NCBI RefSeq assembly: GCF_902859585.1
Contig: NZ_CADIJM010000011.1
Coordinates: 62,001-126,000 of the forward strand
DNA: 64,000 nt
Reading direction: 5' to 3'
Source: Achromobacter animicus
GTDB taxonomy: Bacteria > Pseudomonadota > Gammaproteobacteria > Burkholderiales > Burkholderiaceae_B
Shown here in pieces: positions 26,326 to 35,414 of this stretch (position 1 is the stretch's first letter; every line of letters begins with the position of its first letter). Both the position numbers and the translations under genes were made by a program. The notes under the pieces were generated by a model, which ran no database searches, was not told where the DNA came from, and saw nothing but the letters and a program-made list of their open reading frames with translations.

Positions 26326-27417
26326 ATGTCGAACCCTACCTTGGTGCCCGACCCCCCCGTCCGCGAACGGCGCTTTCGCATCGGCTGCATCGGCGCCGGC
26401 ATGATCATGGCCGAGTGCCATCTGGCGGCCTATCAGCAGGCCGGCTTCACCGTGGCGGCGATCGCGTCACGCACCCGCAGCAAAGCGGCCGCGGTTGCAG
26501 AACGCTATGGCATCCCGTGTGTGCATGACGACCCCCTGGCCCTGATCGCGGATCCGCAGATCGAGATCGTGGACATCGCGTATCCGCCCGACCAGCAGCC
26601 CGCGCTGATCCGCGCCGCATTGCGCGCCCCGCACGTGCGCGGCGTGCTGGCGCAGAAGCCCCTCGCGCTGTCGCTGGATGAAGCCCGCGCCCTGCGCGAC
26701 GAGGCCCGGGCCGCCGGCAAGATCCTGTCGGTGAACCAGAATATGCGCTACGACCAGTCGATGCGCACGCTCAAGCAGCTGCTCGACCAGGGCGTGCTGG
26801 GCACGCCGGTGTTCGCGCAGATAGACATGCACGCAATCCCGCACTGGCAGGACTTCCTGCGCGGCTACGACCGTCTGACGCTCTCGAACATGAGCGTGCA
26901 TCACCTCGATGCCCTGCGCTATCTTTTTGGCGAGCCCACCGAGATCACCAGCATCACCCGTCCCGATCCGCGCACCGAGTTCGCGCATCAGGATGGGCTG
27001 GTGAGCACCACGCTGCGCTTTGGCAACGGCCTGCTCGCGCTGTCGCTCGAAGACGTGTGGTCGGGTCCGCGGGCCGAGGGATACCCCGACGACCAGCACA
27101 TCCGCTGGCGCGTGGAAGGCACCGAGGGCGTCGCGCGCGGCACCATCGGCTGGCCCACCGGCGAGCCGTCGACCCTGAGCTACGCCTCGCGCGCGGCCAA
27201 GGGCCATACCGACGGGCGTTGGGTGACGCCCACGTGGGACACGATGTGGTTTCCGCATGCCTTCATCGGCGTGATGGAGCAGTTGCAGTACGCGCTGGCC
27301 AGCGGCACCGAGCCTGCGTTGAGCGTGACCGACAACGTACGCACGATGGCGCTGGTCGAGGCCGCGTACACGTCCATCGCCGAAGGCCGCACGGTACGGC
27401 TGCCGGCTGTTGAATAA
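26326..27417 (+). CDS. Gfo/Idh/MocA-family oxidoreductase
   Basis: A 363-residue NAD(P)-dependent dehydrogenase of sugars, inositols or their acids. Rossmann motif GCIGAGMIMAECHLAAY (about residues 20-36), substrate-domain lysine in LAQKPLAL, and SVHHLDALRYLFGEP with the family histidine. The start is ATG 26326 after GGAGGAG. It is the first gene of a seven-gene operon, 31 bp before the isomerase, divergent from LacI. It may oxidise a sugar hydroxyl to a ketone that the next enzymes rework (inference). Confidence 0.9.
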   Translation: MSNPTLVPDPPVRERRFRIGCIGAGMIMAECHLAAYQQAGFTVAAIASRTRSKAAAVAERYGIPCVHDDPLALIADPQIEIVDIAYPPDQQPALIRAALRAPHVRGVLAQKPLALSLDEARALRDEARAAGKILSVNQNMRYDQSMRTLKQLLDQGVLGTPVFAQIDMHAIPHWQDFLRGYDRLTLSNMSVHHLDALRYLFGEPTEITSITRPDPRTEFAHQDGLVSTTLRFGNGLLALSLEDVWSGPRAEGYPDDQHIRWRVEGTEGVARGTIGWPTGEPSTLSYASRAAKGHTDGRWVTPTWDTMWFPHAFIGVMEQLQYALASGTEPALSVTDNVRTMALVEAAYTSIAEGRTVRLPAVE

Positions 27418-27448
27418 CCAGACAGAAAAACAGACGGAGACAACCATC

Positions 27449-28363
27449 ATGATCCAGACCGGAATCTTCTCGGGCTACTTTCCCTATGAGCTGGAGCGCA
27501 CCGCCAAGGTGATCCGCTCGCACGGCTTCAACACCGTGCAGCTGGACCTGCATTTCAAGGACATGGAACTCGGCCCGGGGCAACTGACCGCGCAGAAATG
27601 CACGCAGATCCGCGACACCTTCCGCAACTACAACCTGCCGGTGTCCTGCATCTCGGCCTACACCAACATCGTGCATCCCGATCCCGCCGAGCGCCAACGC
27701 CGCAACGGTTATCTGAAAGAGATCCTCACGCACGCACGCCAGTTGGGCTCGCCTTACGTGATCTCGGAAACCGGCACGTTCGACACCGAAAGCGACTGGG
27801 TGCATCACCCCAAGAACAAGACCGAGGAAGGCTGGGACCAGTGCCGCGCGGTGATCGCCGAGCTGTCGCAGCATGCCTACGACCATGGGGCGGTGTTCCT
27901 GCTGGAGACCTACGTGAACAACGTGGTGGGGTCGGTCGAGGAAACGCTGCGCATGTTCGCTGAAGTAGACCACCCGGGCCTGGGCCTTCTGATGGACCCG
28001 ACGAACTTCTTCGAAGCGCACAACATTGACCAGATGGACCGCACGCTCAATCAGGTGTTTGACGCGCTCTCCGACAAGATCTGCATCGCGCATGCCAAGG
28101 ACGTGAAGCGTTCGGGCGATGACAAGTCGGAAAAGCACAGCGACATCGGTGACGACAGCGCGGCGGAAAGCCATACGTTCCGTGGGGTCGGGGAGATCGA
28201 GTTGCCGGCGCCGGGCCTGGGCGCGCTCAATTACGACCTGTACCTGCAGCGCCTGGCCAAGAAGCACCCCAACATTCCCATCATCATCGAACACCTGACC
28301 GAAGACGACGTGCCGCGCGCCAAGCAATTCCTCGACGAGCGGCTGCGCGCGAACGGTCTGTAG
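27449..28363 (+). CDS. Sugar phosphate isomerase/epimerase-like TIM-barrel protein
   Basis: A 304-residue Xyl-isomerase-like TIM barrel. Four metal ligands of this superfamily can be placed: Glu in VFLLETYVNN, Asp in LLMDPTNFFE, His in ICIAHAKDV, and Glu in IIIEHLTEDD. Related enzymes isomerise or dehydrate keto-sugars and inosose. Normal length, ATG 27449. A 130-bp gap with a strong inverted repeat separates it from the next gene. Confidence 0.88.
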   Translation: MIQTGIFSGYFPYELERTAKVIRSHGFNTVQLDLHFKDMELGPGQLTAQKCTQIRDTFRNYNLPVSCISAYTNIVHPDPAERQRRNGYLKEILTHARQLGSPYVISETGTFDTESDWVHHPKNKTEEGWDQCRAVIAELSQHAYDHGAVFLLETYVNNVVGSVEETLRMFAEVDHPGLGLLMDPTNFFEAHNIDQMDRTLNQVFDALSDKICIAHAKDVKRSGDDKSEKHSDIGDDSAAESHTFRGVGEIELPAPGLGALNYDLYLQRLAKKHPNIPIIIEHLTEDDVPRAKQFLDERLRANGL

Positions 28364-28384
28364 GCCGGCGCTCCAAGCAGTACC

Positions 28385-28427
28385 GGCGCGCCGCGAAGCC
28401 ATCAACGAACAGCGTCCGCGGCGCGCC
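28385..28427 (+). repeat. Perfect 11-bp inverted repeat inside the operon
   Basis: GGCGCGCCGCG (28385-28395) and CGCGGCGCGCC (28417-28427), 21 bp apart, followed by TCTT. It sits in the only sizeable gap of the seven-gene operon. It may be an mRNA-processing stem or partial terminator that splits expression between the first two and last five genes. Confidence 0.6.
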
Positions 28428-28493
28428 TCTTGAACACGATTCCGAACACCGACACCGGTGGACGCGCGTCCGCGCATCCGCCAGGGAGAACTC

Positions 28494-29672
28494 ATGCCTG
28501 ACATTTACGGAACCTGGATGACGCGCCGCGACGTAGAGGCGCGCACCGGACAGCTTGCGCAGTTTGCCGGCGTACGCCTGATGACGCTGGACGACGGGCT
28601 GGAGCGCGGTATCCGCATGCTGGAGTTCCGCAGCGGCACGGGCCTGCGTTTTACGGTGCTGGTGGATCGGGCGATGGACATCGCCGACTGCGAATATCGC
28701 GGTATGGCCATGGGATGGCAATCGCCGTCGGGCTTTCGCCACCCCGGGCTGCACGACTACGAAGGCGAGGGCGGACTGGGCTGGATGCGGTCGTTTTCCG
28801 GGCTCATGATCACCTGCGGGCTGGACCACATCCTGTTCATGTACGACGCACCGGCCGACAACTACGTGTACGGCCCGCGCAAGACGGCCAGGCAATCGAT
28901 CCATGGCCGCGTCGGCACCATTCCCGCGCGGCTGACCGGTTACGGCGAACGCTGGGACGGCGATCGCTGCGTGCTGTGGGCCGAGGGCGTGGTGAGCCAG
29001 GGCACGGTGTTCGGCGAGCATCTCGAGCTGCACCGCCGCATCGAGATCGAGGTGGGCACCAACGACATCAAGCTGTCGGATCGTGTCGTGAATCGTGGCT
29101 TCTACCGCACGCCCCATATGCTCTGCTACCACATCAACCTGGGCTATCCGGTGCTGGATGCAGACTCTCGCTATCTGGCGCCGATCCGCGAGGTGGTGTG
29201 GGCCGCGCACGAGCAGGACTACCGCAAGCAGGGCGTGGGCTACCGCCGCATGCCGGCGCCGCAACTGGGCTTTCATGAGCAGGTGTGGCAGCACGAGATG
29301 GCGGCCGCGGCCGACGGCAGCGTGCCGGTCGCCCTGGTGAACGACGCGTTGGGCCTGGGCATGCAGGTCAGCACCTACAAGCATCAATTCCCCTGCCAGT
29401 ACCAATGGCAGAACCTGCAATCCGGCCAGTATGCGATGGGCATCGAGCCCTCCACCAACCATGTGCTGGGCCAGGGCGCGGCGCGCGAGCGCAACGAGCT
29501 CATCTGGCTCGAGCATGGCGACGAGCGCCGCTACGACACCACGTTCAGCGTGCTGGGCTCGGCCGCCGACATCGCGGCCTGCGAAGCTCGTATCCGCGCA
29601 ATCGCGGTGCAGCCCGAGACCGACTATCCGCCGTTGTCGGGACGCTTTGCGCCTATCGCGGGGCGCACATGA
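28494..29672 (+). CDS. DUF4432 (aldose-1-epimerase-like) protein
   Basis: A 392-residue protein of the DUF4432 family, a galactose-mutarotase-like beta-sandwich. Seen: ERGIRMLEFRSGTGLRFTVL, VDRAMDIADCEYRGMAMGW, and GIEPSTNHVLGQG near the C-terminus, typical family stretches with the putative catalytic His and Glu. Some relatives epimerise or open sugar rings; no firm reaction is known to me. ATG 28494 follows AGGGAG. Its stop overlaps the SDR start (ATGA). Confidence 0.85.
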   Translation: MPDIYGTWMTRRDVEARTGQLAQFAGVRLMTLDDGLERGIRMLEFRSGTGLRFTVLVDRAMDIADCEYRGMAMGWQSPSGFRHPGLHDYEGEGGLGWMRSFSGLMITCGLDHILFMYDAPADNYVYGPRKTARQSIHGRVGTIPARLTGYGERWDGDRCVLWAEGVVSQGTVFGEHLELHRRIEIEVGTNDIKLSDRVVNRGFYRTPHMLCYHINLGYPVLDADSRYLAPIREVVWAAHEQDYRKQGVGYRRMPAPQLGFHEQVWQHEMAAAADGSVPVALVNDALGLGMQVSTYKHQFPCQYQWQNLQSGQYAMGIEPSTNHVLGQGAARERNELIWLEHGDERRYDTTFSVLGSAADIAACEARIRAIAVQPETDYPPLSGRFAPIAGRT

Positions 29673-30430
29673 GCGCGCGCTTCTCGTTGCAAGGCCGTCG
29701 CGTGCTGTACACGGGCGCCGCGGGCGGCTTTGGCGTGGACACCACGATTGCGCTGCTGGAAGCGGGCGCACGTGTGATTGCGCTGGACAACCACGCCGGG
29801 CATATCGATCGCTTGCGCAGCACCGTGCCGGCACAGTTGGCCGGCCAGCTTCAGATCCTGCAGGCCGACCTTGCCGACGCCAGCGCGCTGCAATCGCACC
29901 TTGAGCGGCTGACGGCCGAGGGCACGATCGACGTGGTCATCAACAACGCGGCCATCTATCCGTCGCGCCCGTTCGAGGAATACAGCGATGCCGAGCTGGC
30001 GCGCGTGCACCGTGTCAACGTGGAGGCCGCCGTGCAGATCGTGCGCGCGGCACTGCCTGGCATGCGCGAACAGCAGTGGGGCCGCGTGATCAACATCTCG
30101 TCGATCACCCTATCGGGCGGCTGGGAAAACCTGCTGCCCTACGTGCAATCCAAGGGTGCGATGGTGGGCGCCACGCGCGCCTTCGCCCGCGAGTTCGGCA
30201 AGTGGGGCATCACGGTCAACGCCATTTCGCCGGGCGCGTTTCCGACCGACGCCGAGAAGATCCATCCCGATCCCGAGGGCTACAACCGCATGGTGCTCGA
30301 ACGCCAATCGGTCAAGCGCCGGGGGCACGCCGGCGACATTGCCGCGGCCATCTTGTTCCTGGCCTCGGACGAGGCGGGTTTCATTTCCGGACAGACGCTG
30401 GCGGTGGACGGCGGCTGGGTCATGCACTGA
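29669..30430 (+). CDS. Short-chain dehydrogenase/reductase (SDR)
   Basis: A 253-residue classical SDR. The cofactor motif is TGAAGGFGVDT (about 16-26), then NNAAIYPSRPF, the catalytic Ser region NISSITLSGG, Tyr-x-x-x-Lys in YVQSK, and the C-terminal SGQTLAVDGGWVMH. It acts on NAD(P) and an alcohol or ketone, presumably a sugar derivative. Translationally coupled to the DUF4432 gene by a 4-bp overlap. Confidence 0.93.
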   Translation: MSARFSLQGRRVLYTGAAGGFGVDTTIALLEAGARVIALDNHAGHIDRLRSTVPAQLAGQLQILQADLADASALQSHLERLTAEGTIDVVINNAAIYPSRPFEEYSDAELARVHRVNVEAAVQIVRAALPGMREQQWGRVINISSITLSGGWENLLPYVQSKGAMVGATRAFAREFGKWGITVNAISPGAFPTDAEKIHPDPEGYNRMVLERQSVKRRGHAGDIAAAILFLASDEAGFISGQTLAVDGGWVMH

Positions 30431-30462
30431 GGCGCATCGGCGCCACGCAAAGGGTAGAAGCA

Positions 30463-31656
30463 ATGAGCATTCTTTCTGGCTACAAGGTTCTGGACTGCTC
30501 CATCGCCATGGCGGGGCCGTTCGCGGCGCAGCGTCTGGGCGACCTGGGCGCCGACGTGATCAAGATCGAGCCGCCCACCGGCGAATGGCAGCGGCACGCG
30601 CCCGCTGGCGGCATCACGGGCAACAAGATCAACGTGTCGTTTCTTTCGCTGAACCGCAACAAGCGTTCGCTGGCGATCGATCTGAAGAGCGCCGGCGGCA
30701 AGGAGATCATCCAGAAGCTCGCGGCGCAGGCCGATGTGTTCATCCAGAACTATCGGCCTGGTGTAGCCGGCCGCCTGGGCGTGGATTACGAGACCCTGTC
30801 GGCCCTGAACCCGCGCCTGATTTATGTATCGATGTCGGGTTTCGGCGAGGACGGCCCCTATGCCACGCGTCCCGGACAGGATCTGCTGCTGCAGGCGATG
30901 TCGGGCGCGATGCTGTCGTCGGGCCGGGCCGGCGAGGCGCCGCGCGCGGCGGGCCAGTATGTGGTCGACGCCGTCACCGCGTATTGCGCGTTCGAAGGCG
31001 TGCTGGCCGCGCTGCTGCACCGCGAGCGCACCGGCGAAGGCCAGAAGGTCGAGGTCAACATGCTGGATGCCATCACCACGATCCAGATGCAGGAGCTCTC
31101 GGTGTTTACCGTGGGGCACAAGCCGCAGGTGCGCAGCGCCGAGCCGCATGCCCACGTGTACATCCGCGCGCCCTACGGCACCTTCGCGACGACCGACGGG
31201 TATCTGGCGCTGGCCATGCCCGACATGAACGTGCTGGCGCGCGTGACCGAAGAGCCGCGCCTGGCGACGTACACCGAGCGCGACGGTTGGGAAAAGCGCG
31301 ACGAGATCTACGCGCTGGTGCGCGATACGCTGGCCAAGGCTTCGACCGCCGACTGGTTCGCCAAACTGGATGCCGCCGGCATCTGGTGCAGCCCCGTGTA
31401 TGGCTATGCCGATCTGGTCGAAGATCCGCAGATCGCGCACAACGGCACGTTCGTCGAGTACGACCATCCGACCGAAGGCCGGATCAAGACGCCAGGCTTT
31501 CCGATCCGCTTTTCCAAGACGCCGAGCCAGGTGGTGCGCGGTGCGCCGCTCACCGGTCAGCACACCGACGAAGTGCTGCGTGATTTTGGCTTCAGCGACA
31601 ACGAGATCGCCGCGCATGCGGCGTCGGGTGCGGTGTTGCGTGGAGCCTCGGAATGA
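30463..31656 (+). CDS. Class III (CaiB/BaiF) CoA-transferase
   Basis: A 397-residue family III CoA-transferase moving CoA between carboxylic acids. N-terminal LDCSIAMAGPFAAQRLGDLG and VIKIEPP, FIQNYRPGVAGRLGVDY, and the catalytic Asp in VNMLDAITT. Its presence after sugar-type dehydrogenases suggests the pathway reaches an acid that is activated as a CoA thioester. The stop overlaps the next start (ATGA). Confidence 0.93.
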   Translation: MSILSGYKVLDCSIAMAGPFAAQRLGDLGADVIKIEPPTGEWQRHAPAGGITGNKINVSFLSLNRNKRSLAIDLKSAGGKEIIQKLAAQADVFIQNYRPGVAGRLGVDYETLSALNPRLIYVSMSGFGEDGPYATRPGQDLLLQAMSGAMLSSGRAGEAPRAAGQYVVDAVTAYCAFEGVLAALLHRERTGEGQKVEVNMLDAITTIQMQELSVFTVGHKPQVRSAEPHAHVYIRAPYGTFATTDGYLALAMPDMNVLARVTEEPRLATYTERDGWEKRDEIYALVRDTLAKASTADWFAKLDAAGIWCSPVYGYADLVEDPQIAHNGTFVEYDHPTEGRIKTPGFPIRFSKTPSQVVRGAPLTGQHTDEVLRDFGFSDNEIAAHAASGAVLRGASE

Positions 31657-32792
31657 GCCAGCTACCCTATCGGGGCCTGACCTGGGATCACCCGCGCGGC
31701 TTCAATGCGCTGCACGCGGCGACCGCCCACACGCCGCTGGTGCACTGGGACAAGCAGTCGCTCGAAGGCTTTGAGTCGGCGCCGATTGCCGAGCTCTGCG
31801 CCCGCTATGACCTGGTGGTGCTGGATCATCCGCATCTGGGCGAAGCCCTGGCGCACGATTGCCTGCAGCCGCTGGACACCGTGTTCGCGCCCGACGAGCT
31901 GGCGCGGATCGCACGCGACAGCATCGGACTGTCGTACGACAGCTATCGCATGGCCGACCGCCAATGGGCGCTGCCGCTGGACGCTGCGACGCAGGTGATG
32001 GCCACGCGCGCGGATCGGCTTGACGGCCCCGCGCCGCGCACATGGCATGAGGTGATGACGCTGTCGCAACGCAGCGGCTCGGTCGCGCTCAGCTGGGGGG
32101 GACCGCATCCGTTTCTGTCGCTGCTGTCGATCGCCGCCGCCATCGCGCCCGACACCGACCTGAGGCCGCACGGCGCCTGGCATGACGAGGCGACGCTTGT
32201 CGGCGCGTGCGACGTGCTAAGCGAATTGGCGCGGCGCACGCCCGCGCACGCCCTGGCGTACAACCCCATTGCGCTGCTTGGCCACATGAGCGCGCGCGAC
32301 GACATCACGCTCTGCCCGCTGGTCTATGGCTATGTGAATTACGCCACCGCCGCCGTCGCCAAGCCGCTCACGTTCCGTGACGCGCCCCAGGCCGACGCTG
32401 GCCGGCCCGGGTCGATCCTCGGCGGCACCGGCATTGCGATATCGCAGCGCTGCATCGTGGGACCAGAGCTACGCGCGCATCTGTTGTGGTTGCTGGCAGC
32501 CGAGACCCAAAGCCGCTTCATCCCGCAGCATGACGGACAGCCCAGCCATCGGGGCAGCTGGGCCGATGCAAACGTGAATGCGGCGAGCGGCAACTTCTAC
32601 GCCAACACGGCCCGCACGCTGGAAGCGGCCTCGATCCGGCCGCGGCACGACGGCTACATCGCCTTTCAGAGCGAGGCCTCGCAGTTCCTGCGCGATGGCG
32701 TCGCCGCCGGCGCATCGTCCCATGCATTGGCGCGCGGCCTGACCGAGCGTTTCGAGGCCAGCCTGGCCGCCACCCCAAGCACTCCGCAATAA
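31653..32792 (+). CDS. Solute-binding-protein-like protein without an export signal
   Basis: A 379-residue protein resembling family 1 extracellular solute-binding proteins of ABC sugar importers (RYDLVVLDHPHLGEAL; WALPLDAATQVMATRAD; QPSHRGSWADANVN). It begins MSQLPYRGLTWDHPRGFNAL, with no Sec, Tat or lipoprotein signal. Its start is fixed by the ATGA overlap with the CoA-transferase gene, so a missed signal peptide is unlikely. No permease or ATPase accompanies it. It is therefore probably cytoplasmic and has a role other than import. I do not recognise a characterised homologue. Confidence 0.7.
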   Translation: MSQLPYRGLTWDHPRGFNALHAATAHTPLVHWDKQSLEGFESAPIAELCARYDLVVLDHPHLGEALAHDCLQPLDTVFAPDELARIARDSIGLSYDSYRMADRQWALPLDAATQVMATRADRLDGPAPRTWHEVMTLSQRSGSVALSWGGPHPFLSLLSIAAAIAPDTDLRPHGAWHDEATLVGACDVLSELARRTPAHALAYNPIALLGHMSARDDITLCPLVYGYVNYATAAVAKPLTFRDAPQADAGRPGSILGGTGIAISQRCIVGPELRAHLLWLLAAETQSRFIPQHDGQPSHRGSWADANVNAASGNFYANTARTLEAASIRPRHDGYIAFQSEASQFLRDGVAAGASSHALARGLTERFEASLAATPSTPQ

Positions 32793-32802
32793 GGATGTCG
32801 AC

Positions 32803-33573
32803 GTGAGCGCACTCGTCAATCTCAGTATCGATGGCCATGTCGCCATCATTGAACTCAACCGCCCTGAGAAGCTGAACGCGATGACGCCCGAGATGGCCGA
32901 TTTGCTGATCGCGGCGGTGGAGCAATGCAACACCGACGCGCAGGTGCGCGCGGTGATCTTGACCGGTGCGGGTCCCAAGGCCTTCTGCGCCGGCTCGGAC
33001 ATCACCGAGCTGGACCGCTACGCGACGCCCTGGGATTTTCGCAACCGGCTCGACTACTGCGACTGCGTGCGCATGTTGAAAAAGCCCACGGTGGCTGCGA
33101 TCAACGGCTACACCTTCGGTGGCGGCCTGGAGATGGCATTGGCCTGCGATATCCGCATCGCCGCCGACAACGCGCGCCTGGGTGCGCCCGAGATCAAGCT
33201 GGGCTGGATCGGCGGCGGCGGCATGACGGCGCAGCTTGTCCATGCGATCGGCCCGAGCAACGCCGCACTCATGGTGCTGACCGGCGACCCCATCCGCGCC
33301 GAGCAGGCGCTGGCCTGGGGTCTGGTGAGCGAGGTGTTGCCGCAAGAACAACTGCGCGAGCGCGCGCAGGCGCTCGCCGCCACCATCGCCTCGCGCGCGC
33401 CCATCGCCGCCGAGACGGCCCGCGTCAATCTGCGCGCCGCGCTGTCGATGCCGCTGGAGAAGGCCGTGGAATACGAGCGCGATCTGCAGGCGATCTGCTT
33501 TGCCACCGCCGACGCGAAGGAAGGCCGCAAGGCGTTTGAAGAAAAGCGCGCGCCGAAGTTCGAGCGGCGCTGA
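32803..33573 (+). CDS. Enoyl-CoA hydratase/isomerase (crotonase family)
   Basis: A 256-residue crotonase-fold protein. The oxyanion-hole segments AFCAGSDITEL and NGYTFGGGLEMALACDIRIA are present, and a Glu lies in the catalytic loop (LGAPEIKLGWIGGGG). It hydrates, isomerises or cleaves acyl-CoAs. GTG start, 10 bp after the previous stop. Last gene of the LacI-controlled operon, followed by a perfect hairpin. Confidence 0.93.
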   Translation: MSALVNLSIDGHVAIIELNRPEKLNAMTPEMADLLIAAVEQCNTDAQVRAVILTGAGPKAFCAGSDITELDRYATPWDFRNRLDYCDCVRMLKKPTVAAINGYTFGGGLEMALACDIRIAADNARLGAPEIKLGWIGGGGMTAQLVHAIGPSNAALMVLTGDPIRAEQALAWGLVSEVLPQEQLRERAQALAATIASRAPIAAETARVNLRAALSMPLEKAVEYERDLQAICFATADAKEGRKAFEEKRAPKFERR

Positions 33574-33579
33574 TCCGAA

Positions 33580-33602
33580 AGGTGCCGTCTTGGACGGCAC
33601 CT
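33580..33602. terminator. Perfect 10-bp hairpin between convergent operons
   Basis: AGGTGCCGTC-TTG-GACGGCACCT, 7 bp after the hydratase stop and 33 bp from the convergent ligase stop. No T-tract, so it may assist Rho or protect 3' ends rather than terminate by itself. Confidence 0.5.
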
Positions 33603-33634
33603 GACCGGTGCGCCATGCCCGCATGCCGTTGCGA

Positions 33635-35191
33635 TCACCCAACCTTGCGCTCCTCATCCATCCAGAATGCGTCCCGCATCTGCTTTCTTGCGACCTTGCC
33701 ATTGGCGTTCTTCGGCAGTTCCGCCAACAGTTCGACGCTCCGCGGCTTCTTGAAGTCGGCCAGTTGCTTGCGGCAATGCTCGATCAGGTCGGCCGGGGTC
33801 GCCGCTTCGCCCGGCTTGAGGACGATCATCGCCTTGACTGACTCGCCCCACAGTTTGTCGGGCACGCCGAACACGCAGGCTTCGTAAACGGCGGGGTGCT
33901 GGTAGAGCGCCTGCTCGACTTCCGTCGGGTAGATGTTGAAGCCCCCCGAGATGATCATGTCCTTCTTCCTGTCGACGATGTACATGAAACCTTCGTCGTC
34001 GGTGCGCGCCAGGTCGCCCGTATGCAGCCAGCCGTCGCGCAGCGCCTGCGCCGACAGTTCCGGCTCTTGCCAGTAGCCGGCAAAGACGTCCGGACCGCTG
34101 ACGCTGATTTCGCCAATCTCGCCGGGAGGCACTTCCTGACCGTTTTCATCGACGAGCCGGACTTCGCTTTCGCCGAAAGGCCGGCCGCATGACAGAAGGC
34201 GCTCCGGATGGCCCGCCATCGCATCGGCGTGATCCAACGCGCTTAGCAGAACGAGGCCGCCGGTCGTCTCGCCGGCGCCATATCCCTGGCTGAGCTTCGG
34301 TCCCAATGCTTCCCAGGCCTCGCGGATGCGCGCGGGTGCCATCGGCGCGCCGCCATAGGAAATCTGCCGCAGCGCAGACAGATCATGGCGATGCAGGTTC
34401 GGATGCGCGATCAGCATGTTGACCATCGTGGGCACCATGAAGCTGAAGGCGGCGCGGTGGCGGGCGGCTGACGCGAGAAAGGCCTCGGGCTCGAACCGGT
34501 CGTGCAGCAGGATCGTGCCGCCCTGAAACAGAAACGGTTGCATGAACATGCCGCTGGCGTGCGTGATCGGCCCGGCCAACGCCAGCACTTCACCCGGATT
34601 CGCGCGCATTCGGCCCATGACCACCTTGCGCAGCGAGGCCAGGCGGTTGCCGACCGTCTGCATTGCGGCCTTCAGCTTGCCGGTTGAACCCGATGTGAAA
34701 TGCAGCACCGCCAGGTCTTGCGGCTGCATGGGGACATCAGGGTTGCGGTCGGCGGCAGCCTCCAGCAGGCGTTCGTAGGACCGCCAGTCGCCCGCGTCCC
34801 GGCTTCCGGTCACGACGAGATGGCGAACGGTCTCGAAGGCGTTGCGACGCGACTCTGCGTCCTCCAGATGCGCCGGATCCACGATAAATACGGCGGCCTG
34901 CGCGTTGTTGACCGAGTCCACCATCTCCTGCGCAGACAAGCGGGCATTCAATGCCACCTTGACCAGTCCCGCCTTGTACAGGGCGCATTCCAGTTCGATG
35001 ATTTCAGGGCAATTCCAGGCCTGGATGGCGACGCGGTCGCCTTTGACCAGGCCCAGCCCCAGCAGCGCATTGGCCAGCCGATTGGACCGGGTATCCAACT
35101 GACCGAAGGTTATGCTGCGGTCGCCGAAAATAATGGCGGGACGGTCGCGCCAGTAGCGCGCGTTGCGGGTAGTGTATCGGCCTTGGTTCAT
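33635..35191 (-). CDS. Acyl-CoA synthetase (AMP-forming)
   Basis: A 518-residue ANL-superfamily ligase that activates a carboxylate via acyl-AMP to the CoA thioester. Core motifs: LHFTSGSTGKLKAAM (P-loop), YGAGETTGG, TGDLARTDDEGFMYIVDRKK, and the C-terminal catalytic Lys in NANGKVARKQM. The start is ATG 35191, after GGAGC; an upstream in-frame extension is rejected. It is divergent from the TTT receptor at 35415. The two probably handle the same acid. Confidence 0.93.
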   Translation of the reverse strand: MNQGRYTTRNARYWRDRPAIIFGDRSITFGQLDTRSNRLANALLGLGLVKGDRVAIQAWNCPEIIELECALYKAGLVKVALNARLSAQEMVDSVNNAQAAVFIVDPAHLEDAESRRNAFETVRHLVVTGSRDAGDWRSYERLLEAAADRNPDVPMQPQDLAVLHFTSGSTGKLKAAMQTVGNRLASLRKVVMGRMRANPGEVLALAGPITHASGMFMQPFLFQGGTILLHDRFEPEAFLASAARHRAAFSFMVPTMVNMLIAHPNLHRHDLSALRQISYGGAPMAPARIREAWEALGPKLSQGYGAGETTGGLVLLSALDHADAMAGHPERLLSCGRPFGESEVRLVDENGQEVPPGEIGEISVSGPDVFAGYWQEPELSAQALRDGWLHTGDLARTDDEGFMYIVDRKKDMIISGGFNIYPTEVEQALYQHPAVYEACVFGVPDKLWGESVKAMIVLKPGEAATPADLIEHCRKQLADFKKPRSVELLAELPKNANGKVARKQMRDAFWMDEERKVG

Positions 35192-35414
35192 GACGGCTCC
35201 GTATCGAATTTGGCTTGCCGCTATGCTGCGCGGCGCAGCGCACGGCCGCATAACCGGGACGCAAAACCTCATGCCGCTGCGTTATCGCGTCTGCGCGATT
35301 CCCGTGCGTTATGAAGATCGCCGGGTGTGGCATGACGCGGCGCGGGGCGCCGGGTTACCTCTATTGCCAAAGGGGAGGCGACGGTCCAACCCCGATAAGA
35401 GACAGGAGACAGGC

